Assembly (NCBI GenBank): GCA_037367405.1
Contig: JAZKJV010010615.1
Span: 186,001-250,000, forward strand
Source of the DNA: Ottelia alismoides
Lineage: Eukaryota > Streptophyta > Magnoliopsida > Alismatales > Hydrocharitaceae
Direction: 5' to 3'
DNA: 64,000 nucleotides
Shown in pieces: positions 23,440 to 33,863 of the stretch. The translations under genes were made by a program, and so were the position numbers. Numbering within the stretch: the first letter of the stretch is position 1; each line of letters starts with the position of its first letter. Below the pieces are notes generated by a model. It saw only the letters and a program-made list of their open reading frames with translations, had not been told where the DNA came from and searched no databases.

Positions 23440-24608
23440 GAAACTTAGCTTTTTGAGGTCTTTGAGATTTGCGGTTAACCAGCCTTAACCATCAGGGTCT
23501 TAGACTTAATCATCCACATTCCCCTAGGTCTCTAGATTTGCATGCTATATTCCATGCTTAGTCTCAGACAAAAGAATATGATCAGCACATCACATGCACG
23601 ACTGCGGTTTTGATTGAGATGAGTTGATTTTTCACCTGAGGAATTGGGATGAGGAAGTCAAGTTTGGATTTTATCTAATGATGCTCGAGGATGGGATAAA
23701 GTCTTTGGAGGCTTCAGGAAACCTGAGTGTCAGCAATATTAGCCAGTATGAGAACTTGATTCTTATACTAATCTCTTGACATTGACCTAAGTGCCTGGGT
23801 GTGATATAAATAAAAAAATTGTTGATCAGTGTGCGCCAACTCTTGGTAAAAGCAGTGGAGCTAGCCAAAAATTATACAAGTCAATGAAATTTCAAAGATA
23901 AGCTCTCATTCCACAAAGTCAAATATCAAAAGAGCTTCCACCAAAGGCGAGCGCTCCCAAACATTTCAAAGTGTCCACTTGGACCACCGCTATTAGGACC
24001 AGGAGTCGGGCTTGCACCAAAAAAGGGCTCTGCATCGTAAATGCTACAAGTCTGGGTGTAGAAGGAATAATAGATACCCAAAAAAGGCACACCCCGGTGT
24101 ACTCCCAGGAAAACAAGTGCAGACGGCTCCAACTTCTCTTGACGGACACACTGATCAACACCAAAAAAAAAGTGTTGCGTAAAAAGGCACTAGAGAGAAT
24201 CCTTGTTCCAATGAGAGGGAGAGAAGAATTGACACAATCCCATACCCTCCATTTTCTGGCCTGCCATCCACATTTTCTAAGTCTGACAACTAAAGAGACG
24301 GTGGACTGAATGCAAGATTCGATTTATTCCCTAGTGCTGAGGATTGGGTCCTTAGGAGATTTTCTCGGACCAAGATTTTGGGTGACAAATTGACTCTACT
24401 CTCAGAATTGCGGTCAACACTAAACTCATATCCTTTAGTTTATATGTATATCAGAGAGAGTCTAGGGAAATAGAGGAATTGGAAGCCTCTTGATTAAGGC
24501 TGGGTTGAACTCTAAAATTTTGGATCTCTGAAGCCGAGTCGACTTGGTCAGATTAGATCCTGTATTCACATGCACAAGGGGGTTAATCCAACTTAGTCAT
24601 TCTTTTTG
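23440..24608 (+). mobile_element. A interior: conserved 3' domain
   Basis: About 1.2 kb is shared with C and D1. Before it (23050-23430) is an AT-rich spacer full of TTTTGAAAA words. Within it a plus-strand frame (23971-24309) and overlapping minus-strand frames (23919-24164, 23926-24132) are open. I do not recognise either product. Its conservation between families while coding sequence is absent suggests a cis-acting role. Confidence 0.6.
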
Positions 24609-24644
24609 ATGCTCGAGGACGAGCATAGTTTAAGTATAGGGGGG
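24609..24644 (+). promoter_or_regulatory. Hairpin and polypurine tract of A
   Basis: ATGCTCG (24609-24615), AGGA loop, CGAGCAT (24620-24626), then TTTAAGTATAGGGGGG ending at 24644, directly before TGATGAA of the 3' LTR. Confidence 0.9.
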
Positions 24645-27598
24645 TGATGAAACTCGATTTCATCATCATAATTCCACATTATTAACCCCCTTGCTTAAGC
24701 TTAGTGTCAATAAATCCCAGTTAATGTCCTGTAATTATCAGAGTCCTAAATAAATTGAAAACCACAAAAAATTGGCAAAACAAAAATCGTGGTATTTTTT
24801 TAGACTTAAAAATACCCTCAAAAATATTTCGGGCCCTTGTTTGATCTCTTTTCGAGTTTTGGTCAACATGAAACTTGTAGATCTTGTCAAGATCTACAAC
24901 TTTCATGTTTTGAGTTTTCTCAAATTCGGCCAATAAGGCCCTCAAAAATCAAAAATACTCTTGCAATAACCTGATTGGGCCACGTGGCCCATTCTGGGGA
25001 CGCCACGTGGCCCGGTCTTCTTGTCTCTTCCGCCTCTTCTATCAACCGTTGGATCGGCTTCTTGATCCAACGGTCCAGGCCGTTCCACGCCGCTCCTGAT
25101 CCTCAGCCGATCGATCATCCCCGTCTCCAATCTGAGCCATCTGTTAGCGCCTCGCTCTCGTCATGACACGTGGCGCTATCATCCGCCATTGATCACATCT
25201 ACGATCCTCTGATCTGAGCCGCAGCTACTGCTTCGATTCTCAACCCTCTGATCAGCAGCTCCTTCGCATCTGGCCCGCTCATTAGCGCCGCTCTCTCAAG
25301 ATGACACGTGGCCTATCCCATCTCCCTTCATTCGCATCGCCCCGATTCAATCCGATCCGCTTGCTCGCGCCCAAAGACCCGCCGTTGGATCTTCAGATCC
25401 AACGGTGGATCTCCATCGTCTACCTCCGGGAGCCTCCCTCTCTCCCACGATTCAGATCGCGCACACCCTTCCCCCTTCCCTTTTTCTCCGCCACCACAGT
25501 TGACTTCTCTCATCGCCAACTGCCCTCCGACCTGCCCCACTCTTCCCTCTACCGCGCGCACGCCTCCGCTAACCGCCGTCGTCCTCCCACTCGTCCCACG
25601 ATCTCCTCGAAATCCACGTCCCCCTCATCGGTTCCGATAACTCCATCTTCAAATACCTCGCCCCCTCCGACGAATCAACCCGTCCACCTTTACGAGGAAG
25701 GGAGCCCAGCCCTCCTCCGCCTCCCGGTGACAGGGGGAGGCGGTGGGATTGAGCAAAGACAGCTCTGCTTCCCGGTGTCGACCCTCCGCCAATCGCGGCG
25801 GAGCTGCGGTGCCCTCGGCCCGCTCGAGCTGCGTCGAGTGGCTGCCGACGTTCAGCGAAGACCCGGGCGTCGATCCCGACGTCCAGCCCAAGCCCCCGCT
25901 CCGCCAATCTCCGGTAAGTCTTCCTTCTTCTTCCTCTGTATCTTTCGTTTATTTCTTCTTATTTTCTAGGCCTATCCGGCCATCCCTTCGTTCCGATGAC
26001 CATTCCAAAAGCTTCGCCACACTTCCCCCTTCACCGCGTAACCCTCCGCTCACCATCTCCTTCCTACATAACCTCAACCATCTCCGACCCACCTCCTCCG
26101 CCACCCACGGCGGAGGAGCTCCGAGCTCCCCATCTTCTCCGTCCTCGATGAGCTCCCACCTTCATCCCACGCTCACGCACGCACTTCTTTCGCTTCGGCT
26201 ACGCTTTACTAACCCTGCAGGTCGTCAATCTGATCAATGGCCGGAGCTTCGCCTGAGCATACTTCGTCACCTCCGCCAGCACACTCCGAGCTCCGATGGT
26301 CGACGCTGGTAGCCCAAGGACCTTCCCCGAGTTCCACGCTTCATCGAGTACCATTGATGGGGCTCAGAGGAGGTCTACTGTGGCCGAGAGAGAGCGGCGG
26401 AGTCGGGGCTCCCTCGCCGGAGCTCGATTCCCGCCGCCTGCTAACGATGAAGACGGAGGAGCAGCTACCGTCGGATGTCCATCATCTGACGGCTTGGATT
26501 CAGCCACGTCGCCAAGATCACTACCTCCAGGCACCGTTGGATGCACGTGATCCAAAAGCTCCGAGGCAGCCACGTCGCCGACTTCCAGAGCCATTCGATC
26601 ATCACGATCGAATGGTCCACGCCTAGACACGTGGCGACACCAGAGAGCCCCCGAGCCTCAGCCACCGAGCCAGAGGCTTGGATTCACCGAGCCTCGACCG
26701 AGCCTGCACCGAGCTTCGTACCATCCGAGCCTAGCCGAAGCTCCTCCGATCCTCTGCCGAAACCGAGCCTCCGTCCGAGCCTGGGTCGCACGTGTATCGC
26801 ACGTGCTACCCTGGGAAATTTGCAGAGACGCCCTCGAACTTCTCCATATTTGCAGATAGGTCCCCTCGCGCATTGGGGTATTTACAGGGAAGGCCTCGCG
26901 GTTATTTTATTTACAATTTGGCCCTTCCCAGGGACCTATATGCTAGTTATCTTTCATGTTTTATTGCATTTATGCCCTTGCTTTCTTTTATGCATATCTT
27001 GAGCCTCGTAGCTCAGATTAAGTTGATTCCAGTTTCGTTTTAAAGCTCGTCTCATCCTCTTCATTATGGCATGCTTAAATTTTAGATTTGACACTATGAA
27101 CTGTGATGTATAATTTTCTTATTGAAGTGTCTTGAATCTTTTTGATTTATCATGCCTACGTGCTTCATATTAGTAGAGACTCATTTATTTCAACTTGGAT
27201 TGACTCGTGATTTTCTTATGGCTCAAGTGACTGTTATTTTGGGCATATCATTCACTTTGCATGGCATCTATCTGCATTATAAAAAAATGTTTTAAAAAAA
27301 TGCATGTTTAATTTTAATTTCATTGTCATGTTGTGTCTATGCATTATTTGACCTATGTGATTAATTTCAACACTTGATTAAACACACTTAAATTCTGATT
27401 AATAAGAGAGAGGCTCGTGTCCCTGAGTTCGACCTTGGTATCTTACCAAGTAAAAAAATAAATACGATCATCTCATTTTGATTCATTATGGCATATATTT
27501 GAAATGGGATGATCCTTTGATGACCGAATCGGCCCGACTACGATGACGATTACATGTGCTAAAAACACATTATAAAGGGTCGATTTTGCGGTTCGTCA
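24645..27598 (+). mobile_element. 3' LTR of A
   Basis: The LTR is 2,954 bp. It matches the 5' LTR with only about eight base differences that I could spot over the first ~2.68 kb. The last ~280 bp differ at many positions, with insertions and deletions. It ends GGTTCGTCA rather than GACTCATCA. The target duplication ATCTC follows at 27599. Confidence 0.9.
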
Positions 27599-28316
27599 AT
27601 CTCTCACCTCGCTTTTCTGTCGTCCGATCTTCCCACACGCCTCAATCTCCATTGCTCACCCCGCTGCCATTCTCCACCCTCCGATCCTCCTCCCAATCGC
27701 ATCTCTACGTTCGCTTCCTCCCGTTTCTCCTCTCGCCACGTGTCACCCTCTGGCGCTGCCCGATGCGCTTAATCATAGCCGCTTGTTCCTGCCACTTCTC
27801 AGTCATTCGATCACCCCCAGATAACATCCAGGGCGTCCACGTGCGACCTTCCCTCGACCATTGGATCTAATCATCCAATGATGACACATGCTTCACCCAT
27901 TACCGTTGATGCAGTCTGATCGATTTGATCAAGGCCGCTCTGCAATGCTTTAATCCCCACCATTGGATCTCCAGATCCAATGGTTCACACCTCATCTTGC
28001 ACCTCCAAACCCCTCTCACTCCCTTGTCCTCCATCAAGCGAACCCATCATCCCCTTTCCATTACCGCCACCTTCTCAACACCCCACTCATCCTCCTAACC
28101 ACTCCACGGCCAAGCCCACTCTTCCCTCATCCTCGCAAGTAGCCACGTTCTCCACACCAACCTCTCTTCCACTTCATACCTCGCCTGCAAACCGCATCCT
28201 CCACCTTTTATACTTCGACTTTCCCCCTACAAATAAGCCATCGCCGACCATATTCAAGGTTGTCCACCTTTATGAGGGCTACAACCTAGTGTCTCTCCGC
28301 CTCCCCGTGATAGGGG
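27599..28316 (+). mobile_element. C 3' LTR, part 2
   Basis: It continues the C LTR after A. CACGTGTC and CACGTGCG boxes are followed by palindromes CATTGGAT/ATCCAATG (27859-27880) and ACCATTGGATCT/AGATCCAATGGT (27959-27984), then an AT-rich TATA-like region near 28207-28240. It is interrupted after AGGGG (28312-28316) by element B and resumes at 35450 with the same AGGGG. Confidence 0.85.
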
Positions 28317-28714
28317 TGATGAATCTTCGACTCATTATATTATTGAGTCATTATCACACAGGTACACAAACTTAAACACATATTTTATTCCATGAAATAA
28401 ATCAAAAGAAGTGCATTATTTGTACCATGTATTAGATATTTCATGAATCTTGTAAGCAATATACATTATTAGCAACCTCTTTTGTGTTCCTTTCCCTCAA
28501 GTACTTTTTAGCATTACCTCAAAGCTTGACTCTTAATTAATATCTTAGCCATTATTATATGGTGAACTTGCACCGTGAGCTGAAATTAATTGGAATAGCT
28601 AACGCTGGCACCATATTTTTATTGTTATTTTAATAATGATATAAAAAATGGAAATGGTAAAAGGGGGCAACGTTGGTGGAGAATTAAATAAGGGCAACTA
28701 ATGCATTAATGTTA

Positions 28715-29080
28715 AAAGGCATGAGATGCCTTGATGAAGAGATGCCAATATAAAGAAATGCAAATTAATTGTTGCTTATATCAAGAGATGCATCACCAAT
28801 ATGAAGAGATGCCAAATTAGTTGTTGCTTTTATGAAGAGGTGCAATGCTAATATGAAGAGGTGCCAAGTTAGTTGGTGCTTTTATCAAGAGGTGCAATAC
28901 CAATACGAAGAGGTTCTTACGTTAAATTTGAAAAGATGCATCCCTTGGTAGGAATGGCTAAAATTTGTGTATAAATACCACATGGAAGGGAATTTGGAGG
29001 ATCATTCCATTACCATATCATTCCATCACCATATCATTCCATCACCATCTGATTCCATCATCATCTGATTCCATTATCAA
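28715..29080 (+). repeat. Two tandem repeat arrays in B LTR
   Basis: Array 1 (28715-28920) has units of about 55 bp around GAAGAGGTGCCAA...TTGCTTTTATCAAGAGGTGC. Array 2 (29001-29080) has units of about 17 bp around ATCATTCCATCACC. They flank the TATA box, one on each side. The same arrays are in the 3' LTR at about 34262-34466 and 34547-34622. Confidence 0.8.
28970..28977 (+). promoter_or_regulatory. TATA box in B LTR
   Basis: TATAAATA in GTGTATAAATACC. The 3' LTR has the same word at 34516-34523, and F has it on the minus strand at 62821-62827. A likely core promoter. Confidence 0.6.
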
Positions 29081-29905
29081 ACAATTAGTGTCCAACACTC
29101 CTCCCATTCCTAGTCTCTAACTTTCCCTCTCCTTATATTAACCCTATCCATCTTAATTGTTGACGAGAGAATCGAAGTGGTTTCGTCAACTTGTGCATTC
29201 GGCCCCCCAGTGAATCCGACTCTTGAGGCTCCACCCCGAGTGCTGCCAAAAATCACTCAACACCATAGACGTCCGCCGACCATCAATCACCAACCATCAT
29301 TACCTCGGTCCCTCTGCGAATCCGACTCCAGAGGCTTCCTCCTGAGCCGCCGATCATCATATTTTTATTTCGCTTTTATTTTAGTACTTTATATTTTTAT
29401 ATCTGTCTTATTTTGTTATCTTCTCTTTTGTGCAGGAGTTCCTCAAAACTATGGCAACGATCCATATCTAACGGCGATTATCCTTGATTCTTGGAGAACC
29501 GGGATGTGACACGAGGTTTGAGCGCGATTCGCGGTTGTAATCGCATCCAACTCACCTCGCCAGGATATCCAATTTCACGAAGAGTTAGCGCGTACGAGTC
29601 CATTTGGAAGTTGCCGCATAGAAGGGGAGCGATCAGCACTTACCGACCTGCACTATTGTCTTCTCCAAATTTCATCTCCATTTTTGTTATTCAAACATTT
29701 TGCAAACTTATAAAAGTATTTTTTTATAAAGTGCAGAATTTTCCTGTCTTTATGGATCGAACCTGACTTACCCTATACATTGCCTTGTGCATAATATAGC
29801 TAAGTCCGGTAATTTATTTGTTTGAAGTATATTTTTGTGGGTTCTCAACGACTATACGATTGCAAAATCAGGTACTTAAATCCTCGAAAATACGCTCCAA
29901 TATTT

Positions 29906-29923
29906 TTGCGCCGTTGCCGGGGA
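29906..29923 (+). promoter_or_regulatory. Primer-binding site of B
   Basis: TTGCGCCGTTGCCGGGGA differs from the tRNA-Asp-type PBS of A at one base. It lies three bases after the LTR end. Confidence 0.85.
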
Positions 29924-30750
29924 CAGGAAATCATATGCGCTTTGTTTTATTTCTATTTTTTCTATATTTGACCGATAATTTGTATTTCATCTTCACAGGT
30001 TCCACTTCATCAAATCAGCTCACGTGGAAAAGGATCAATTTTGAATAGCATTTGAGATCATTGATGGAACAACATTGCGATAAGTTTTCTCTTACTTAGG
30101 CATATATAGGATCTCTGAATATTCCTTGTGTGTACTATATTTGTCTTAGCAAAAAGAAAGAAAGAGAAATCAACTTCTACTATCTATTTGTGTATAGCAT
30201 CTCCATAGGATCTTTTCTCTCTCTTAGTTTCACCTGCATTAAAAAGATCACTAATTGTTTGTCGATAAAGATAAAATCATACTTTAAATTGAACTAATAT
30301 CAACTGATCATAAAAAATTTCTAAAGTTAAAAAAGGATTGTTTGAAAACTTGTGTGTCGCACTCTCTCACAATATCACAAGCACACGTATTCTTAATAGC
30401 AGAGCCCAAAGCCTAGGTTTGTAATAGTTCTTCGAAACCAACTTTTCTAAGTACACTTGTCCCTGAGGTGTTTAACTAAGAGTGACGAGGGGTTTAAGAT
30501 CCATGTTGATCTAAGAAAGGCTTGCAACCTACTTACCCTCTGACTGGCCTCAGAACCAGAAGAAAGGCATCCTGGTACTCATATAATTATTTTGAACCGC
30601 TAGATTTCTTAGGAAACGTAAATTTCAGATTCTCGTGTGCTTAACTAAACCCTAATTTGTTTGTTGTTTGTATTGTGATTGCCAAGTGGATAATAGGAAA
30701 ATCTCATATTTATCCCCTTTAATTTAAACTTATAATCACCTCTTAGACAC
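29924..30750 (+). mobile_element. B leader, non-coding
   Basis: It separates the PBS from the long frame. It holds a GGTTTGTAATAG phrase and scattered AT-rich stretches. No start codon series, hairpin module or known motif stood out. Confidence 0.5.
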
Positions 30751-32112
30751 ATGGCTGAAGAACCAACCTCGGTTATTGTTATCATACAACAATTAGAACG
30801 CATGGCAAAACGACAAGAAACAAAAGATGCTTTCCTTCAACAATTGGAAAAACAACATGGGATAACACCAACTCCAGGCATTGCATCAGACTATTATGAC
30901 TTAATCAATGTGATAAAAGTTCTAGCACAAACTAAAGAGATCCAAAAGCAATATATTGAAACCCCTTCCCTATTATCCTCACAACCACAGCTACATGCTC
31001 AAACTACGCAGTCTGATGTTTTTGTCAATGCCTCTCACCAACAAATTGGTCATAACCCAATCACCCCAATACAAACTACCCTATCTGAATCCACCCAAGA
31101 TATGCAAATATTTGAGAGAGAGACTACACCAGCATCAAAGCAAGATCACATATCACATTCCTTAATATTTTTAGATCAAGAAATAAATCCCATTAACTTA
31201 GAACCTCATGAGGATCATGTGGATAATTATGATATTTTTGAGAGTGGGATGCCATCTTTTGATCTTTATGATGAATCTTGGAATAATGAAGAGAGAAATA
31301 TAACCAATGCACAATCCACACCGACCATTTATCAAGAATTAGAGAAGCGAATAGGTCCCGTTTCAATATGGGAAGATGAGTCATCGTACTCAATAGTTGA
31401 TCACCAATTCCCTTCTTTCGATATTGAGTCACTTGTAGATCAGGGAAAATGCATGTCGCATGATTATACATGGATCGAAATGAAGGAAACCCTTAAACCA
31501 GTCTGGGAGGATCAATGGTTGACCATAGGGGATTTGCCTTGGAATAATCCACTCACGACATTCTTATTTCCTCCAAAGGTAGCTATAGAAGAGGACCATT
31601 TAATGCCAACCATGAACACCACACCTGATTATAATCCAACACACCCGTCCTCTCATCTTAACAAAACTTCACCACAAATTTGTTGCCCACAATGGATTGA
31701 TCAAAATGTCAAGGTATCTACAATGAAACAAGTCATTTGGGATGATGATGATTTAAAAGAAGAAGATATTTCCCCATTTATGTTTAAGGACAAGCCTTAC
31801 TTTATAGATCAACATTTTTTAATGAACAGAGGACCACCAATTTTTGATCTGTTCGATCCTGATCTCGACCTATCATATCAATTTGAAGATCCTGTGAAGG
31901 AATTTTACCATAATATTTTTAATCTTGATTTCTTCATCATTCCGACACCACCTACCACATTCATATTTATCATTTCACCAAATATAATCACACATAATGT
32001 GACTCAATTAGGTGTTCGATTTCTTTCTATGATTCTAAAATTGCATGGACAATATCACCCCGATTTATCCAATACGGATGCCATGCTAACAAGGAATACT
32101 GGATACACCTAA
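30751..32112 (+). CDS. Unknown 453-residue protein of element B
   Basis: One uninterrupted frame from ATG 30751 to TAA 32110-32112, the only sizeable frame in B. Residues 1-70 are polar with heptad-like leucine/isoleucine spacing (IIQQLERMAKRQ, FLQQLEKQHG, LINVIKVLAQTKEIQKQ), so a coiled coil is likely. Residues 75-150 are Q/S/T-rich. Residues 155-385 are acidic, with short linear motifs repeated in variant form: MPSFDLYDESW (167-177), FPSFDIESL (220-228), PPIFDLFDPD (362-371). Tryptophans sit in acidic context (IWEDE, VWEDQW, VIWDDDD). Residues 387-425 are hydrophobic (FFIIPTPPTTFIFIISP) and might touch a membrane. No zinc knuckle, DTG/DSG protease site, RT or integrase motif is seen. It occupies the Gag position, so a Gag-like or host-interaction role is plausible, but I do not recognise a family. 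The start fits because no upstream in-frame ATG is needed. An intact frame in an element whose LTRs have diverged suggests either recent function or luck. Confidence 0.6.
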   Translation: MAEEPTSVIVIIQQLERMAKRQETKDAFLQQLEKQHGITPTPGIASDYYDLINVIKVLAQTKEIQKQYIETPSLLSSQPQLHAQTTQSDVFVNASHQQIGHNPITPIQTTLSESTQDMQIFERETTPASKQDHISHSLIFLDQEINPINLEPHEDHVDNYDIFESGMPSFDLYDESWNNEERNITNAQSTPTIYQELEKRIGPVSIWEDESSYSIVDHQFPSFDIESLVDQGKCMSHDYTWIEMKETLKPVWEDQWLTIGDLPWNNPLTTFLFPPKVAIEEDHLMPTMNTTPDYNPTHPSSHLNKTSPQICCPQWIDQNVKVSTMKQVIWDDDDLKEEDISPFMFKDKPYFIDQHFLMNRGPPIFDLFDPDLDLSYQFEDPVKEFYHNIFNLDFFIIPTPPTTFIFIISPNIITHNVTQLGVRFLSMILKLHGQYHPDLSNTDAMLTRNTGYT

Positions 32113-33827
32113 CATTGGTGCCCTGCTGGGGGCGTTAAAACCAACACACACTTCTTATCTTGGCTAATTTCTTCTCATGACATCTTATTTGTCCAAAAAC
32201 TATGCATTAAATAAGCAAGGGGGTCCTTTCATTAAAAAACAAACAAACAATAAGAAACCTTCGACCATTCCAAATGTCTACATGCACCCACTGTCTTATC
32301 ATTCTCCACCCAGTTCATTACATCTGCATTTCCCATGAGGGCATGGCAAATCATAAGCATTGGGGGGACACCACCAAAAAAATTTACATTGTTTCATGCA
32401 TATATCATCACATATCTGCACTCATTTGCATGTTTTCCCTACTTCAACTCTATATGTTTACATATATGGAGAATAATAGCCTCACTATTAAATACCACAT
32501 GAAGTATGAGATTTGAAGTGATTCTGAGCTTACAATGCTTGCAGCTCTCTTTTGTCCTTTTGCATTAAAATCAAGAGACTTAGCATCGATTCAATTTTTA
32601 ACACTTAGCATCAATAATGTACTTAAACATTATATACTGCAAAATCAGGAGCTTTGTACTGCGATGCTAGCTTGACATACAAAAGGCTAAGGGGGTCTGA
32701 TGATGGTTGTGCTCAGAGTTTGTGAGATGGCGAGCTTTTCATGGAGTAGAGGAGTAGGGAGTGTTCCACCAAATATATGTGAGGAAGAGAGTCCACCATA
32801 AAATGTAAGGGAGTGTTGCCAACTGGTCAAGCAATTACCCATTATGCACAATTATTGTACACACTTGAAACCTTCACATACCATTCTCTTGCTTGCCTTT
32901 CTACATACTTCTCAAACCCACCACTTCTTTAAAAGTCTTCCATTAATATTCTATATTGTTCATTTCATTCGACTTCTTTATCCCTCTTCTTCTATTATGC
33001 ATCAGAAGAGAAATATTCTTCAATATTCTATCCTCCATTTACAACAAAATACATGTCTCTTTATTTTTCCAAGTCCTAGAAGAAAGCATTGAGGCACATT
33101 GGTTCTCTTGAAAAGTGAAGAGAAATATTGCAAAAAAAAGAAGAAAAGAAGAAGTACTGCAAAAAAAAGAGAAAGAAGTATAGCAAAAAAAATATTGCAA
33201 AAAAAAGAGAAAAAAAGAGAAGAAGAAGAAGAAAAAAAAAGAAGAAGAGAAAACCAAGAGAACCATTGTGCTAATATTCCCTTCTCATGCCATCTATATT
33301 TTTCTCTTCTCTACTATTCAACAAAATTATTCTATACTATACCACTCTCATATCCATACACTGAAATCTGAGCAAAGTCATCTCCACCAAATAAGCCTAA
33401 ACCTAAATATTTCTCAAATCAACCTATTATTTTTCTTGCTGGCCAGTTGGAGGAAGTTGGGTTGAGTGTTAAACTAATTATGAAGTTGGAGCTTGTGAGA
33501 ATACTCTGAGCCCCCATCTCAGGCATTTCGTGGCTTAGTGTATTAGAGCTAGAGGTTTGTGGATGAAAGTACTTGATCAATTCAGTACATTTGACATTTG
33601 AGTCTATCCTCAGGTCTAATAACATTATTGATGCTAGGTATCACTTAATCCGAATCGAGCAAGTCTATACATGAACTCATATCTTGAGGACACTTGAGAA
33701 GACTCAGCATTGTAAGAAGAGATTCATTTCTATTCTTGAACATTATGAAATAAAGGATAAATTTCACCCTTAGAGGCTATTCTCTTCCTACATGTTAACA
33801 TTAGAGTGTTGATATTCTTTATTTACA
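32113..33827 (+). mobile_element. B interior 3' non-coding region
   Basis: It starts with a PBS-like phrase TTGGTGCCCTGCTGGGGG (32116-32133). It then has AT-rich mixed sequence, a long purine-rich block (33111-33263), and a segment with TTGCTGGCCAGTTGGAGGAAG (33436-33456) that is shared with F on the minus strand. No coding frame beyond low-complexity artefacts. Confidence 0.6.
33111..33263 (+). repeat. Long purine-rich tract in B
   Basis: About 150 bases are almost all A and G, with repeated TTGCAAAAAAAAGA-type units and GAAGAAGAA runs. Open frames here encode only lysine/glutamate repeats and are not genes. Confidence 0.85.
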
Positions 33828-33863
33828 TTTGCTAGAGACTAGCAAATCTTAAGCATGGGGGTA
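33828..33863 (+). promoter_or_regulatory. Hairpin and polypurine tract of B
   Basis: TTTGCTAG (33828-33835), AGA loop, CTAGCAAA (33839-33846), then TCTTAAGCATGGGGGTA up to 33863, directly before TGATGAATC of the 3' LTR. Confidence 0.85.

Larger units (their letters stand above)
18736..27598 (+). mobile_element. Element A: non-coding LTR retrotransposon inserted in C
   Basis: A complete element: 5' LTR 18736-21691, interior 21692-24644, 3' LTR 24645-27598, flanked by the perfect 5-bp duplication ATCTC (18731-18735 and 27599-27603). PBS and polypurine tract are both present. The 2.95-kb interior has no frame resembling Gag, protease, RT or integrase. It carries the D-like leader, hairpin modules and conserved 3' domain but skips the D coding region, so it looks like a deletion derivative that still transposed. 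LTRs are nearly identical over their first ~2.68 kb, so the insertion is recent. Mobilisation would need an autonomous partner in trans. Confidence 0.92.
28317..29902 (+). mobile_element. 5' LTR of B
   Basis: TGATGAATCTTCG to CGCTCCAATA. It contains an inner palindrome GACTCA/TGAGTC near the start (28328-28348) and tandem GAAGAGRTGC-type repeats (28715-28920). TATAAATA lies at 28970-28977, followed by ATCATTCCATCACC tandem repeats (29001-29080). A T-rich tract ends in GTGCAG (29428-29433), and the box GGATCGAACCTGACTTACC lies near 29753. Confidence 0.9.

Noticed and set aside
30751..32112. Env-like gene in B because of the hydrophobic C-terminal segment
   Set aside because: No signal peptide, the hydrophobic stretch contains several prolines, and the frame sits in the Gag position rather than after pol.
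33099..33371. Lysine/glutamate-rich frame in B
   Set aside because: It is a translation of the purine-rich tract; no start context or conservation.
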